Shown here one piece after another: positions 24,001 through 36,696 of a stretch of DNA of 64,000 nucleotides. Positions within the stretch are counted from its first letter, which is position 1; the number at the start of each line of letters is the position of its first letter. Below the pieces are notes generated by a model. It was not told the DNA's origin. It ran no database searches and saw only the letters and a list, made by a program, of their open reading frames with translations. Made by a program: the position numbers and the translations under genes. The stretch is from Mycteria americana (lineage: Eukaryota; Chordata; Aves; Ciconiiformes; Ciconiidae), in assembly GCF_035582795.1 (NCBI RefSeq), contig NC_134367.1:7054062-7118061 (forward strand). Reading direction: 5' to 3'.

Positions 24001-26085
24001 CCTCCCTTGGCTCTCTTAAACATCATGTCTAATAAAGGCAGCTTTGCTACAGTCATTGGAGCAGAATATTGAAAGCATGAGTTTCTAAGGCTCTTAAAAT
24101 CTGTATTTAGGCTCCTTAAATAGACTGGTACTGAAGTTGCCCAGAGGCATTGACTAAGTGTAGTTTCTAGCCTGAGACCTTGTTTGACCTGTACCTCTGA
24201 ATACCAGGTCAGTTCTAAGGAGGTCCCCCTAACTCTGACCCTTCAGGAGGAGGACTATAATAAGCCTGACCTGCCATCTGGAATTTCTCTAGAGAAGTGT
24301 TTTTTGGCAACTGTAGATCAGATTTTTTTATGCCTGTGTTTATGAAGGAAAAAATTTGCTTTGCGTGCAAATACAAACAGTAGCTGAAGTGTTGGTGATT
24401 TTTGCTCGTGGTCAAAGCATGTATAGGTCTTTGTTTCCTGTTCAAACTTGCACTTAGGGGATTTATTATCCTAAAAGCAAAGAACTGCATTTCCAATTGT
24501 CCTTTGCTTAACTTGCATGAGAAATGGGAATCCCGCTGTGGGATGGCAAATCCCTTTCTCTCTAACCTCCACCCACAGGCTTTCAGTGAAGAATATCAGT
24601 CTTGCTTGTGTGCCTCAGGCCTGTACGGGTGGTGGAGCTGGGTTACAGACCTGCAACCTTGGCATGGTGTTGCAGCTGCTGCTATCTTGCTTGCCTTACC
24701 CACCTATTTTACCTCACAGCGTTGAACTGGAACAGTGGTCCGAGGTAATGGAGACTGGGGACCTGCATCCTAGGGAAGGCAGCCACCACATCCTCTTAGC
24801 TTCTGCAAAAGATCCATGTAACCTGCTGAAGATCCTTTGGAGCCACCAGGTGTTGTCAGCATTGCTTGTAGCTCTTGGCTACAGGGAAGAGATGTGAAAG
24901 GCACAGCTTAGACTGCCTGAGCAGAGAAGCAAGTAAGTGTAGCTTTGCCAGCTCCCAGCCCCAAGCTTAGGATGTCCCCTAGGAAGAGCTGTCACAGCAG
25001 TTATTCTCAAGCAAGGTGCCTGCCCTATCTCTTGTGGGTTTTCTAATCAGCAATGGCATCATTCAAGGGTGTGAACCTCCCTCATTCACTTACTCAGCCA
25101 GGGCAAAACATGATCTATAGCCCAGGCTCCATGGTGTAGAAGGGTAGAAAATATTTCCACAGTGATTGCTGGGGCATTTCAGACTTCATCCAAATGACTT
25201 GGGTGCTTGCAAACAACGCCACATATCTCTGCGCCCGCACCTCACTGCCAGATCTTCTGCTGGTATAAGAAATGGAGCCTCTTTCTAACACCTCAGAGCA
25301 TCACAGTGGGCCAGCTCTTGTACAGTTGTTCCCTCATCCAAGGCTGGGACTGGAACTAGATGGTTCTCATGGACATATATTTTCTTTGTTGTTAAAAAGA
25401 CACCTCATCCTTCCCAGCGTGGCTGGCTGCTGCAGACCTGCAGTTAAACATGGGCTGTGACTGCAGAGCTGGCTGGCCATCGCTGCTGCAGGGAAGGCTG
25501 CAGACAGGCTCCTTCTGTGCTACCCTGGCTCGCCTGGCCTTGGGGACAGCATAGGCTAAATGGGCGATGCTCGCAGCAGCGCTGGAGCAGGGATAACCAG
25601 GACCCTCTCCTGAGAGCATTGCTTTGGGTGATTGCTCCTGCCAGGCAGCAAGTGGAAAAAATCCTGGAAGCTCTCATTTGGCCCACATGCTGGTTTATTT
25701 ACCATCCGGGAAATGCTGTAGCTGTGGTAGGGGGACTGCCACGCAGGGAAGGGAGCAAGCTGCCTGGGCCAGCCTGCAGCACAGCGGATGACGCCTACAA
25801 GAAGCCAGCAGTGTTACCCCCTGCAATGCACACCCCCTTTTTCAAGGGTCTGACAGGCGGGCAGAGATACACCCAGACCACACGATCCTTGAGCACTTTC
25901 CTGTTAGAAAGCCAGGGTAAAGCACAGGGCACAGCCAACGTGGCGCACCCGGCCTGCGGGCAGGGCAGACTGCCTGACGAAGGTGTGTGCCTTTCACCCA
26001 CAGCTCTTCTTTCCCGGCTGCAGCGGCTCCATCCCCTTCCCTTGGGGCTGAGGGCGGCTTTTCACTGCTGCGTTTAGTTAGCAAA
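21040..26085. other. Intergenic region downstream of meprin alpha
   Basis: Includes the meprin 3' untranslated region. ATTAAA motifs near 21365 and 21616 and an AATAAA near 22579 are candidate polyadenylation signals, but none can be assigned. From about 22.4 kb and again from 25.2 kb the sequence is more GC-rich and holds overlapping ORFs on both strands without homology or splice support. Confidence 0.45.
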
Positions 26086-26089
26086 GGGG

Positions 26090-26450
26090 AGCATTAGGCC
26101 GGGGCCAGGGTTACCCCAACGCCCCGGCGGCGGCTGCGGCCGGGCCCAGGCCGCCGTTCCCCGCCCGCCCTGAGGGGGCGGCGGTGCCGCTGCCGCGGCC
26201 ACCTGCCCGGTGGGGTGGGGAGCCTCCGTGTGCGCATGCGCGGAGGCAGGCGTTGCCAGGCGACGCAGCTGGCGGTTGCGGCGGCGCCGCCGTGCGAGGG
26301 AGCGGCGCCGCCGTGTGGGGGCCGCGGCCGGGAGCCCCGTGCGCCCCGTGGACCCCGAGGGCCTGCGGGCACGCAGCCCGGCCGGAGGGCTCAGCGGCAC
26401 CGCTGGGACGTCGGGGTGGGTCGGAGGGGAAAGCTTCCTTCCTGCCCGAT
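26090..26450. promoter_or_regulatory. CpG island, probable promoter of an unassigned transcript
   Basis: This is a sharply bounded stretch of very high GC content with dense CG dinucleotides (for example gcggcggctgcggccgggcc and gcggcgccgccgtgcgaggg). It contrasts with CpG-poor flanks and is the only such island in the window. CpG islands of this kind usually mark housekeeping or broadly active promoters, but neither flanking gene starts here. ORFs inside are compositional, with open frames on both strands. Confidence 0.75.
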
Positions 26451-26470
26451 AAAAAAGCTGACGTGCTGAG

Positions 26471-26596
26471 ATGTGCACCGTTCGTTATCCTGCAAAGAGG
26501 CGGGAAAACGGGATGAGCGATCCAAGAAAAGGCCGTGGGAGGATTAGCACTACTTATCCCAAGGAAAAAGCTGAAAAGAACTTGGAAAGAGTGTAA
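26471..26596 (+). CDS. Small ORF at the edge of the CpG island, possible first exon
   Basis: An ATG at 26471 opens a basic 41-codon frame (begins MCTVRYPAKRRENG, later GRGRISTTYPKEKAEK) ending at TAA 26594. The last codons overlap a good splice-donor sequence (AGAGT|GTAAGT, with gt at 26591 and 26593), so the frame could be a first coding exon rather than a complete peptide. I do not recognise the protein and could not identify downstream exons with confidence. It could equally be the first exon of a non-coding RNA. Confidence 0.3.
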   Translation: MCTVRYPAKRRENGMSDPRKGRGRISTTYPKEKAEKNLERV

Positions 26597-26849
26597 GTTG
26601 GAAGAAATGATCCTAGATTTGGTGTAGATTGTATCGTATGCTTTATCCCTGGTTTTCCAACAGGAAAGTACTAAGGAAATTACATGATCTGTGTGTGAAT
26701 CTGCCTATCAGCCCCATGTCTTCTCAACGGCATTGAATCCTGTTAGTTGTTGAGGACCAAAAGCCTCAGAGAAGTTCTCATGAGTTCACAAGTATTGACA
26801 ATTAGTAGAGCTTGTTAGAGCTGCCACCAAGGGAGGGATGGGCAGAATG

Positions 26850-27198
26850 CGACCATCTCTACAACTACCTGAAAGGAGGTTGTAGCGAGGTGGGGGTCGG
26901 TCTCTTCTCCCAAGTACGAAACCATAGGACAAGAGGAAATGGCCTCAAGTTGCGCCAGGGGAGGTTTCGATTGGATATTAGGAAAAACTTCTTCCCCGAA
27001 AGGGTTGTCAAACATTGGAACAGGCTGCCCAGGGAAGTGGTTGAGTCACCATCCCTGGAGGTATTAAAGAGATGTAGATGTGGTGCTTAGGGACATGATT
27101 TAGTGCTAGGTTAGTCCTAGGACTTGGCAGTGCTAGGTTAATAGTTGGACTTGATGATCTTAAAGGTCTTTTCCAACCTAAACAATTCTATGGTTCTG
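26850..27198 (+). mobile_element. CR1 LINE 3' fragment
   Basis: Recognisable CR1 3' end: TCTACAACTACCTGAAAGG, GGAGGTTTCGATTGGATA, TTGTCAAACATTGGAACAGG and the terminal block GATCTTAAAGGTCTTTTCC ending in ATTCTATGGTTCTG. It is 5'-truncated. Confidence 0.92.
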
Positions 27199-30100
27199 TC
27201 CCAGCCGCTGGCGAGCCCCAGCCAGACCTTCATCACCTCCGTGGCTCTGCCCTCCCTGCAGCACATCCAGTTTCCTACCAGCTGCTGGCAGCAGGGTGGG
27301 TGAGGGAGGTTACATCAGCAGAAAGCACTGTGGGTATGGGGGGGGAGGTTTAGGGAGGCCCTAATCTTGGGGGGCAGAGATATGTAAGGAATGGGTATGT
27401 GAGGAAGACCATGGAAACTCGAATGATTGGAAAGGGAAGAGCATTGGAGGGTACAGGACATAAGCCTGTAAGAAATGAACCTCATTTCTTCTGCTCATGG
27501 GATTAATGAATCCACCTGAGGTCACAGGTGCTACAAGGTAACGTGCAGTTGGACGTACCTTACATACTTGGCACTTTGTACATGGGGGGGGGAACTTTTT
27601 ATTCTTGCCTAACTTGACTTTTCCAAAATGCAGATGTTTCCTGAATATGTTTCCTGGGGCAGTGTAAGAAGTAAACGTGCCGGCCAGACTGCTGAGCCAT
27701 GAAAACATCAGAGATCAGAGCATAATTGGCTTCATGGTCCAAAGAAAAGGTATCAGAACTGCACACCTGTAAACCCCAGTTCTGGGACACATTGATTTTC
27801 ACTGGCCACTGTAGTATGGATAAAATGGTCCTGGGCTCTTTGCATTGTTCGTATCGAAGGTTCCCAAAGTCTTTAAGGAATGAAGAGTGAAATCTGGGCT
27901 TGAGCACGTCTAAGAGTTGTTCAGCAACTATCACAACCCAAAAACTCTAAGCAAGGAGTGTGAGAGAAGGCAGGTCTGCGCTTCAGAGACCTGTATGTCA
28001 CAATTGCCTCCTTTACTATTTTTCCTGAGCTGGAATAAATCAGAGGAAGGTGTCAAGGCAGTGACTCTTCTTCATCCATTGCTGTAAAAGGTGGGTAAGG
28101 GAGAGATCCCACCCTTTCCAGAGATCAGGTGAACCTGGTAGGTTTTTTTGCAATGTGGTTTAAATTAGTGCCTTGCAGTTAAGCAGGGGGAGGTACATGA
28201 GTGACAGCAATCATCAGGAAACAAGCCCTGTGACAGCCCTCACTTCAGGAACGGGTGTGAATGGAGGGATTTGGGCTTTGATCAGGACAAAGGGAAGTCA
28301 GGATAAAGGATTGGGCCAGATGACCACAAATAGCCAGCAGACCAAAATGCCAGACTCCTGAGGGGAGCAAGCTGTTGGTGAGCCCACTGCCCACTTTGCC
28401 TGTGCCAAAGACCTGGTTCTTGCTCCTGAGAGTGGGTAGGAGGGGTATAGGGTGGTTGCTGCCATGTGTTTCCCGTTCTTCCTCCATTCAGCACTCCCTT
28501 CCACCTTTTCTTCTCTCCCCTTTTATCTTGATCTGTGTATAAATACAAGTGAAGTCTTGGCCCCAAGTCTTTAAGACTGGCACAGTTAATTTCTTAGCTG
28601 CTTCTCTTTCATAAACTGTCATGGCTTTTGTAACACTGGCAAGGACCTTGCCTTTGAAGATCCACCCAAAGATGGCCCTTCAGTGCCAGACAGCTCAGGA
28701 TCACATCCTGATTTCTCATTCACATACAGTCGAGGCCCATGCTAAACTGGGAGGTGTGGTGAAACCTCAGAGCTGAAATGTCTGCAGAGATAAGGTGTGG
28801 TGGGACTGTGCTGTCTACAGGGACTCGTACTTTACAGTTTATGTAAAGCCCTATTCTAACTTGGTGGGAGTGGATGGTTCTGCAGCAGGTCATTATTGCA
28901 CAAGCTACTTCCAGAGTGGGTTAGACCAAATGGCTGTCCAAAGGCAAATTTTGGTTGGAATAATGTGCGAAGGTCTGATTTTCAAGTTTCCACTGGCCAT
29001 GCAGTTCAAAGAGATTCTGGATTTTCAAATATTTATTAATCTCTGTGTTCTAGTTCTAGTATTATATCTACATCTTCAAGCAAAAAGAAATTGCTTTCAA
29101 TATAAGTAATACATTTTATTGATGCTTGTTTATTGTCTTCAGTCATCACCACTGGCCCATACCAAACCGTCACACATGCCTGTAACGGTAGGCAACTGTT
29201 TCCCATTCTGGTTCATCCCAAAGTCCTGGGAACAGGTTCACCACTGGTGAGCATAGGCCTGATTCCCCAATAACCAAATGGGGCTGTAGCACCTGACAGC
29301 AGTATTTGATATTGGCCTCAAATCTAAATCTTCATGATTCCATCTATCGTATTTTACATTAAGTTTTGTAAGATTTGTGTGTGCTATAAATACTTTGCAG
29401 GCTCTCTCATAGCCGTCTGCTTAAGACAGGAGTCCTGCCTTTAAAGGTATACAGGCTTGGAAATAACTGATTCCACAAATGTAGTTTTAGAGCAATAATT
29501 TATCCAAAACCTTTCATCCTTCCTGGCACATGGTGGTTTATATTCAGTGCAGAGTTGACTCTCTGAGCCCTCCAAGTGTGATTCTCCTCTGAGAGGAGAC
29601 CCAGACATACAGACTTTACACAAGATACTCCTTGCATATTTAACATTACTATGCATTAAATAAATGCAGTCCCCTCTGTGGTAGAGGGCAGCAACCATCT
29701 TTGTCTTACGACATTACATATCAAGGGAAGGACAATTATAGTTAAGGATATAAAGCTTTCTTTTCTTCAAAAAAGTGCACATGGAGCTTTCAGTGCATTC
29801 CATCTGAAAGAAGACCACACAGGAATCATCATGGGCTTCATTTTATCTAAGTCAAAAGTGAAGATCTGAAATAGACCTTTCAGTTGTGGATCTTTGGTTC
29901 CAGAAAGTCTTAAATAGAAAGTGGAGAGCTCTATACCCTATTGCCTTTCCAGACTCTAATACGAGGGCAGAAGAGAAGCTGTGAGGCACTTGTGTATCTA
30001 CACAGGCCTTTGGAATCATTCAGAGAGTTGGTAGGGGAAATACTAAAACCACTGGACAACAGCTGTATATAGCACTGCAGTTCATGGCTCAGTATTGCAT

Positions 30101-30790
30101 AGTGCTAAGCCCCCTCTTAAAGGCTGAGAATTCTTCACTCCCAATGTCTTTACCAGCACTTGAAGGCCTTCACATCCTTCCAAGTTTGAAACATCTTGTC
30201 ATCTCTTCTGGGGTTGGCAGCCCCTGTAAAATTCCACCTCTCAAAGCTTCCCTGCCTTACACATTAACCAGAAATTATTATTCCAGAAGAGTGCACCAAG
30301 GCACAGTTCAGTGAAAGTGAAGCTGTCCACTTCTTGATGACTCACAGGTGCTTTTTCTGTGTGTCTTGGAAAGGGCAGAGGTCCTTTCAGAGTTACATGA
30401 TTTAGCATTTGCAGTGGCTCAGTTAAGCAAAGAATATGACTTGGAAGTGTTTTCAGAGGAAGAGCTGGATGGCTCTGAAGAAGATACTCTGTATTTTCCT
30501 GCAAAACAAAGCATAGTGGTTAGACATAAGGACGGATAGCCTGGGATATGTTGGCACTGCAAAGTAAGGACAGTTAGATCTGTCCTGATGACCCAGGTGG
30601 CTTTGACTTGGTCTGCTGCCCTGATACTAGCTAGATTACAGCAATACCAGCAACCACAGAAGTCAGTGTGTTTGGTGACACAGCCAGGATATGTCAGCTT
30701 GAACTGACAATCATGCCATAGCGTAGTAATTTACTCACACAAATGGAGGGACTTAGTGGTCCTCCTTGAGCATGGGGATGCATCTAGAAC
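27199..30790. other. Intergenic, no gene supported
   Basis: Contains G-rich short runs near 27340 and 27583 and several ORFs up to about 115 codons on the minus strand without domain features or coherent splice sites. No repeat family was recognised. Confidence 0.4.
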
Positions 30791-30791
30791 A

Positions 30792-31055
30792 CATAGAATC
30801 ACAGAATCATTTAGGTTGGAAAAGACCTTTAAGATCATCGAGTCCAACCATTAACGTAGCACTGCCAAGTCCACCACTAAACCATGTCCCTCAGCACGAC
30901 ATCTACACATCTTTTAAATACCTCCAGGGATGGTGACTCAACCACTTCCCTGGGTGGCCTGTTTCAATGCTTGACAACCCTTTCGGTGAAGAAATTTTTC
31001 CTAATATCCAATCTAAACATGCTCTTGAGATGAATCCCAGCTCCCTCCCTCTTGT
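30792..31055 (-). mobile_element. CR1 LINE 3' fragment, minus orientation
   Basis: On the plus strand it begins CATAGAATCACAGAATCATT, then TTAGGTTGGAAAAGACCTTT and AAGATCATCGAGTCCAACC. This is the reverse complement of a CR1 3' end, of the same subfamily as the copy at 26850. Confidence 0.92.
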
Positions 31056-33310
31056 TACCACAAGGCTCTAAACTAAGACCCAGGTGCACAGAGCCCAAGA
31101 GCAGAGTGTGGAAGAGAGTGCTAATAATATGGGAGTTTCAGGTAGCAGCAACATGGGCAGTTGTGGCAGTTGTGGGCAAGTGTCATTCTTGTGGTGGGAG
31201 ACTTCTGTATCTGCCTAGTGTACTCATGTAAACTTACTGTAACACAGTCAGAGACCAACTTCTTGTTCCATTATCTGACTAATAAACAGACTCTTAAAAA
31301 GCAGTTGCTTGCCTACATTAAACTCCTTCATATCCCACTTTGACCAAATGTCACCATCTTCTCTGAGCAATGGTTGGATGCAAAGATTACACATTTAGGA
31401 ATGAAATTACTCATATTTTAGCAATGCTTCTTGCAAACTAAAGGCATAACTGAAATGGTGGCATCCATAAAATGACTGCCAGAGAACCTTTGAACAGATA
31501 CAGAACAGAACCAGATACAACTCCAAGGTAGTGAAGAGTGCCCAAACAGTAAATGAACTGAGGAGCACTGTGCCATGATATCATTAAGCTCAAAACAAAG
31601 TTCAGTTAGTGGGTTTTAGAATTGGTGAAACATGCCACCGTCCAATACTTGTTTTAGTGTTAGACAATTATGCTGCTGGCGTTATGCTACAATCATGAGC
31701 AATTATGCTAGGGATTCCAAGGACTTATTGCAGTTCCTTTGTAGAAGATTAAACACCATCTATGGATGGATGAATAGACAAATAGATTGATAGCTATCAG
31801 GACAGACAGACCCTGAGAGTGAGAACGCAGGCAAAACCTTGTTTGTGCTTCAGTAGGAGAGATCTATTGTCACATACCTGTTTTCCCACATAAGTTGTTA
31901 AAGGTTCTTGAAAATGGGTAGCTCATAGCAAGCATTGGTGTCACCAGGATCAGGGAGCTTGACTGTAAGAGAGAAAATTGCTTTTTGTCAAAAGCCTAGA
32001 ACTTTCTTTGTAGCCACATTGAGGGGGACAAAAAAGGTTACAATAAAATGTTGTTCAGTAGTACAAGCAGGCAATCTACAGAGGGGCAAGTTAGATGTTT
32101 GTGAGGCATCAAGTTCACCCATTTGCATGTTCATGATGGCGATGAAGGAAATCAACTTTAAAAGAAACTACAGGACACAAACAGCCTGTCTCCAACTGTT
32201 GGCCAGGGAACATGGCTTAGGCTCCAGAGTCTGTCATATCAGACAGTACAGAGTTCTGGTCCCTTATCTGAGGGAGTATATCCATTAAGATAGCCAGAAA
32301 AACTAAGATTTGTATGCTAGTGGATGGTCGTTGAAAGCCAATAGCCTGAGATAATCAGAGGCAAATTTAACTTGACACACTAGAGGGCATTGGAACACAA
32401 CTCTCTACGGTCCGGATGGGAAGGAATAAACTTTTTGCTGCTGAAATGAAGTTTCTTTTTTAGTTCTGGAGTGGTTTGAGAATTTAGTGGGATTCCTCCA
32501 AAAGATGTGTCAAAAAAAAGTATGGAAAACACATCTTTTTCTGTTCAATTTCTCTCCATTCATTAGGTTGTACCATAGTGGGGGAAATTAGGCAGTTTTG
32601 TGCACTGTCACCTATATCATAAAATGGTAGAGAAAGAAGGTAAATGAGTCACATCTAAAAAGTTTGATCAAAGACTTTGATCTTGCTTTATTTATTCCTT
32701 ATCAGCAGAACTGCCAAGGAAATATACTGATTCCCATTCCCTGGGGCAGCTCCTACAGTGTCAACTGGAGTTGGAAGTGTCTGGCCCAGGAGATTTTGTC
32801 TGAAAAGGAATTCAGAATTGGGGTCCAAAACTTAACAACTTGTTCTCTCTACTTTATTCCGCTGGATGTGTCAGTACAGGAGGGAATGAAGAAACCGACA
32901 TGTTTAATGATATTCCTGCCTTCCTTCCAGTTTCCTGGGAAAAAGGAGTTCTCCCCACAGTCAGAATAGCACCACAGTGAGTAGATGTCATTTTCAAGCC
33001 AGAAAGAAGGAATGGCACTTTAAAAATGCATTAGGAAATGTTCCCAGACCTGGATTTCCAGGAGTAATCCTCCTGCAGAAAATGCTGGAATACTTGGAGT
33101 ACCAGTTAAAAAAATTCAGGTGGATGATTCTGGGGATCCTAAATGGAAAAAACGTGAAGCAGAAACTGCGTCTTTCCTGTCTTGTCCTGACACAAGATCT
33201 GAATGTGGCAGATGGTTGCAGCACTTAAAGCTTACAGCGCTGCTCTGCCTGGCTAATCACAGGCTGCCTCCTCCCAGGCCTTCAGCACATTGCTGGAGGG
33301 GACACGCAGA
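31056..33310. other. Intergenic, no gene supported
   Basis: ORFs up to 117 codons (for example 31935-32288 +) are present but show no domain features, codon bias or splice context. No repeat was recognised. Confidence 0.4.
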
Positions 33311-33870
33311 GAGGTCAGTACTGGGTCCAATACTGTTCTAACATCTTCCTTAATGATATAGATGATGGGAAAAGTGCACCCTCACCAAATCTGCAGATAA
33401 TACAAAACTGGAAGGAGTGGCTGATAGATGAGATGAGTCTGCTGTCATTCAGAGGGACCTCAACAGGCTGGAGAAATGGGATGGCAGGAAGTTCAGCAAA
33501 GGGAAATGTGAAGTCCTTCTGTCCCTGGGGAGGAACAACCCCATGTACCAGGACATGCTGGGGGCCATCTGACTGGAAAGGAGTAGACAGAGCCAGACTT
33601 TTCTCATTTGTGCCCAGTGAAAGGACAAGAGGCAGTGGGAACAAGTAGAAATGCAGGAAATCCCACTTAAGAAGAAACTTTTTCACTGTGAGGGTGGTCA
33701 AACACAGGAAAAGGCTCCACAGACAGATTGTGGAGTCTCCATCCTTGGAGCTACTCAAAATCCAACTGGACACGGCCCTGAGCTCTAGCTGGCCATGCTC
33801 TGACTGGGAGGGTGGTACTAGATGACCTCTGGAGGTACTTTCCAACTTCAGCAATTCTGTGATTCTTGTG
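33311..33870 (+). mobile_element. CR1 LINE 3' fragment, internally deleted
   Basis: Contains CTTCCTTAATGATATAGATG, AGAGGGACCTCAACAGGCTG and the 3' end GATGACCTCTGGAGGTACTT with TTCTGTGATTCTTG. A gap in the middle joins distant parts of the consensus. The 231-codon minus-strand ORF over it is antisense to CR1. Confidence 0.88.
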
Positions 33871-35500
33871 GAAGCTGGAGTCATTCGAGCCAATGCTGCT
33901 CCTCTGAGCTGGCAGTCCAGCCTTAATGGACTCCTTAATTCCTTAGAGGCTATGTACCCATGTATCTCAATTATGCTGTTTTTTAAGTCTGCTTCCCAGT
34001 TCTTTAGCAATACCTCTACAGGCTTTTCTGAATAAGCCCTGTTCAGATACCAATATAAAACTAAGCTCTACTGTCATATAAGAGTGATGCTAGCATTTAC
34101 CACCATTTTCTTTTTCCACCCCAAGTGCCAGCGGTTAGGTTCTGATGTCTTCAATCCCTTACCCATCCTGGAGTGGCTTCTTTGGTGAGGGATTATGGAT
34201 GCAGAAAGTGTAAGATGAAACAAGCATTTCTGTGTTAGAATACACAGGGTTATCCATCCTCATGCAGCCATCCCAGATAGAGGTATTTTATTCCTGTTGG
34301 CTGAAACTTTTCTGTATTCTGTGTCTGGGAATGTGGCCCCTCTTGTGCAGAAGCAGAGATGAACACGCCTTTGGCATCAGCGCGAAGAGGATAACAAACA
34401 ACTCTTGTAGCCACGACGTCTTCAACCAGCAGAGTTCTTTGTGAGGTGAATATTAGTCCATAGCCTCAGCTCTTGGCTCCCTCCTAAGGCTGTAAGACAA
34501 GTCCTGGGTCGCTGAGGCTGTGACCCACCTGTGCGTTGGCCTCCTATATTCTGCTTTAGAGGTTTGTCAAGCCTCTTTGTAAAAGCAGTTCATTCTGTGG
34601 TTTTACTCCTTTGTTCACACTGAGAGGCTGTTCCCCCAGCCTCTCTAATGAGTACTGGTTGCTTAATGCCATAAGCAGATTTGCACTTGGTTGGATCCAA
34701 GGATCCTCTAGACCGGTTGCTTCTTATCCAAAGAGGGCCACAGCAGAGGCCCTAGGGAAGAGTTTTACAGAAGCAAAGTAAGCTTGTAGCAGCAGGTCTT
34801 CAGAATGTTCTTTCCACCTCTGGCTGTCAGAGGTACAGGGACTTCTGGAGGCAGAGGCAAGGCCTTGGTGTTTAATAGCCCTTAATGGCCTATTAAGCTT
34901 CCACAAAATGAAGTAAACGATAAGAAAACCTAGGAGAGTGTCAAATATCCCTAATGTCCAGGAGCAAGGAGGTCTAAATCTCCTTTGCTTGCTTTGAATC
35001 TGCCACTCATTAGGGTCAGGCCTGGTCCTTAATTATCAAACTGGATGGCTTATTTTCTCCATGGCCTCGTAGCAGCATACATTGCTTTTACAATTCCCCA
35101 TCAGTTGTCTAGGCTGAAGTGTGCTATGTCGTTCTAGCACAGCAGTCATCCCACCTCTTCGGTACTTGTTCTGCTCCGCATCTTTCCAATTGGGCTATAT
35201 CTTTTTTGAACTGAATTAAGCTCATTTGTCCCCTTGCCAGCATTTTCCCGTGGCTTAAATAGCTCTGCCTCCCTTTAGGCATTTTGGATGAAAGGCCTAT
35301 GGTGCCATGAGATCTGTGGAGGTGAAGGACGCATGGAGAGAGGAACCAGGAGCTGCTAAAGATTAGAAGGTGTGAAGGGAGCAGATGCATGGCTGGCACA
35401 AGACAGTAGCTGCATGGCTGCCCAGTCGCTTACAGCAGCTGAGCCCTGTTTTACCCTTTTCAAACAGCCACTGAGCATTTTTTTTCAGAGTCTTGATCTC
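33871..35500. other. Intergenic, no gene supported
   Basis: No ORF with coding character and no recognisable repeat. The missing terminal exon of ADGRF5 was looked for here without success. Confidence 0.4.
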
Positions 35501-35509
35501 TGGAGCACA

Positions 35510-35750
35510 AATGGAAATGGAAAAAATTCCATTTCATCATAATAAAAAGCTTTTTTTTATGGTAAGGGTGGCAAAACACCACAGCTTTTTGTCGAAAGAG
35601 TTAGTGGATTCTCCAGCTTTAGAGATACTGAAAACCTGATGGGACAATGTCCTAAGCAACCTACTCTAGTTTATCTTCCTTTGAGCAGTGGGTTTGGACT
35701 AGATGATCTTTGGATGTTCCTTCCAACCTCAACTGTTCCATGATTATGTG
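35510..35750 (+). mobile_element. Short degraded CR1 3' fragment
   Basis: Contains TTTTTTTATGGTAAGGGTGG, CAATGTCCTAAGCAACC and GGACTAGATGATCTTTGGAT followed by TTCCTTCCAACCTCAACTG and a TTCCATGATT tail. This is the order seen in CR1 3' ends, but more diverged than the other copies. Confidence 0.75.
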
Positions 35751-36052
35751 CCATCTCTGTTCAGCAGGAACACTGCCCATGTTTCTGTCCTAATTTTATT
35801 CCTCAGCAGTCATTTTCCTGAGGCACTGTGCAGGCTTTATTTTTTCTTCTAAAGATGGAAGTGGAACTGTTTTTCCCCTTTAATGTGAATGCCTATCCTG
35901 AGCAGAGGCATTTCCAGATGCCCATTCAAGCTGTGCTTCAATGCAGGGGGGAGTGCAAGGGTCATTGGGCCAGAGAAGGTCTCTGGAGATGGAAGAGAAA
36001 CGTTCCAGGATCTTCCTGAAGAATCCAGTCCCTGTTTGCAATGTATTCTTTC

Positions 36053-36070
36053 TTTTTTTTTTTTTTTTTT
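36053..36070. repeat. Homopolymer run of 18 T
   Basis: An uninterrupted T run preceded by ttctttc. It may be assembly- or polymerase-sensitive in length. Confidence 0.9.
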
Positions 36071-36696
36071 AGGCACTGAATGTTTTGGCTTAAATGCAGG
36101 TATTTGCTGGGTATGGAACTCAAGTCTCTCCTGTTCTAGAAGTGTTCCAGGACACTTAGCTCCAGAACCACATTCATTTATGTTCTATCTTTTGCTCGTT
36201 GAAATCTGAGTCTTTGCAACACATAGACATGATTTTGACAAAAGATTCATACTTCCATTTTCTGTTCCCAGCATAAAGTGGAGGCTAACCTGTCTCCTTG
36301 TCTCATGAGTTCAAGTCACAGTATCTCCATCCTTTCCTGCTCATAGCTGAAGGGCATCTTCCCCAAGAAGTTCCCTTTGCATTTCTCTTAGGTTGTGAAT
36401 GAATAATGGTGCCACTGAAATTTTCTAACTTAAGGTTTCAGTTACATTTTGTGGTTTATTTCTTGTGAAATTTAGAACAAATGTCCACCAACCTCATTTT
36501 TTACCAATTCTAAGTGAAATAATGAACTTTGAAAAAGGGGATATATTCATATTTATATTGTTAGTGTCTTCTCTTTCTCTGACTAGTTCTAATAAATAAT
36601 TCAGAATATGAAGTGCATTTGACTTAAAAGACACTTGGAGAATGTTAGACTATTCAGCAGTAACTCTGAAATACATTCTTAGGTCAAGGATCTAAC

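Noticed and set aside
25457-26077. 206-codon plus-strand frame beside the CpG island
   Set aside because: It has no ATG start, lies in GC-rich sequence that is open in several frames on both strands, and shows no domain or homology.
26074-26516. Long overlapping frames on both strands within the CpG island
   Set aside because: They are rich in Arg, Pro, Ala and Gly, as expected from CpG-rich DNA, and open on both strands at once.
33315-34010. 231-codon minus-strand frame
   Set aside because: It is antisense to a CR1 fragment for most of its length and has no protein features.
36360-36385. Candidate ADGRF5 tail fragment resembling the mammalian LFGKT motif
   Set aside because: A stop lies a few codons upstream, there is no good acceptor, and similarity ends at once.
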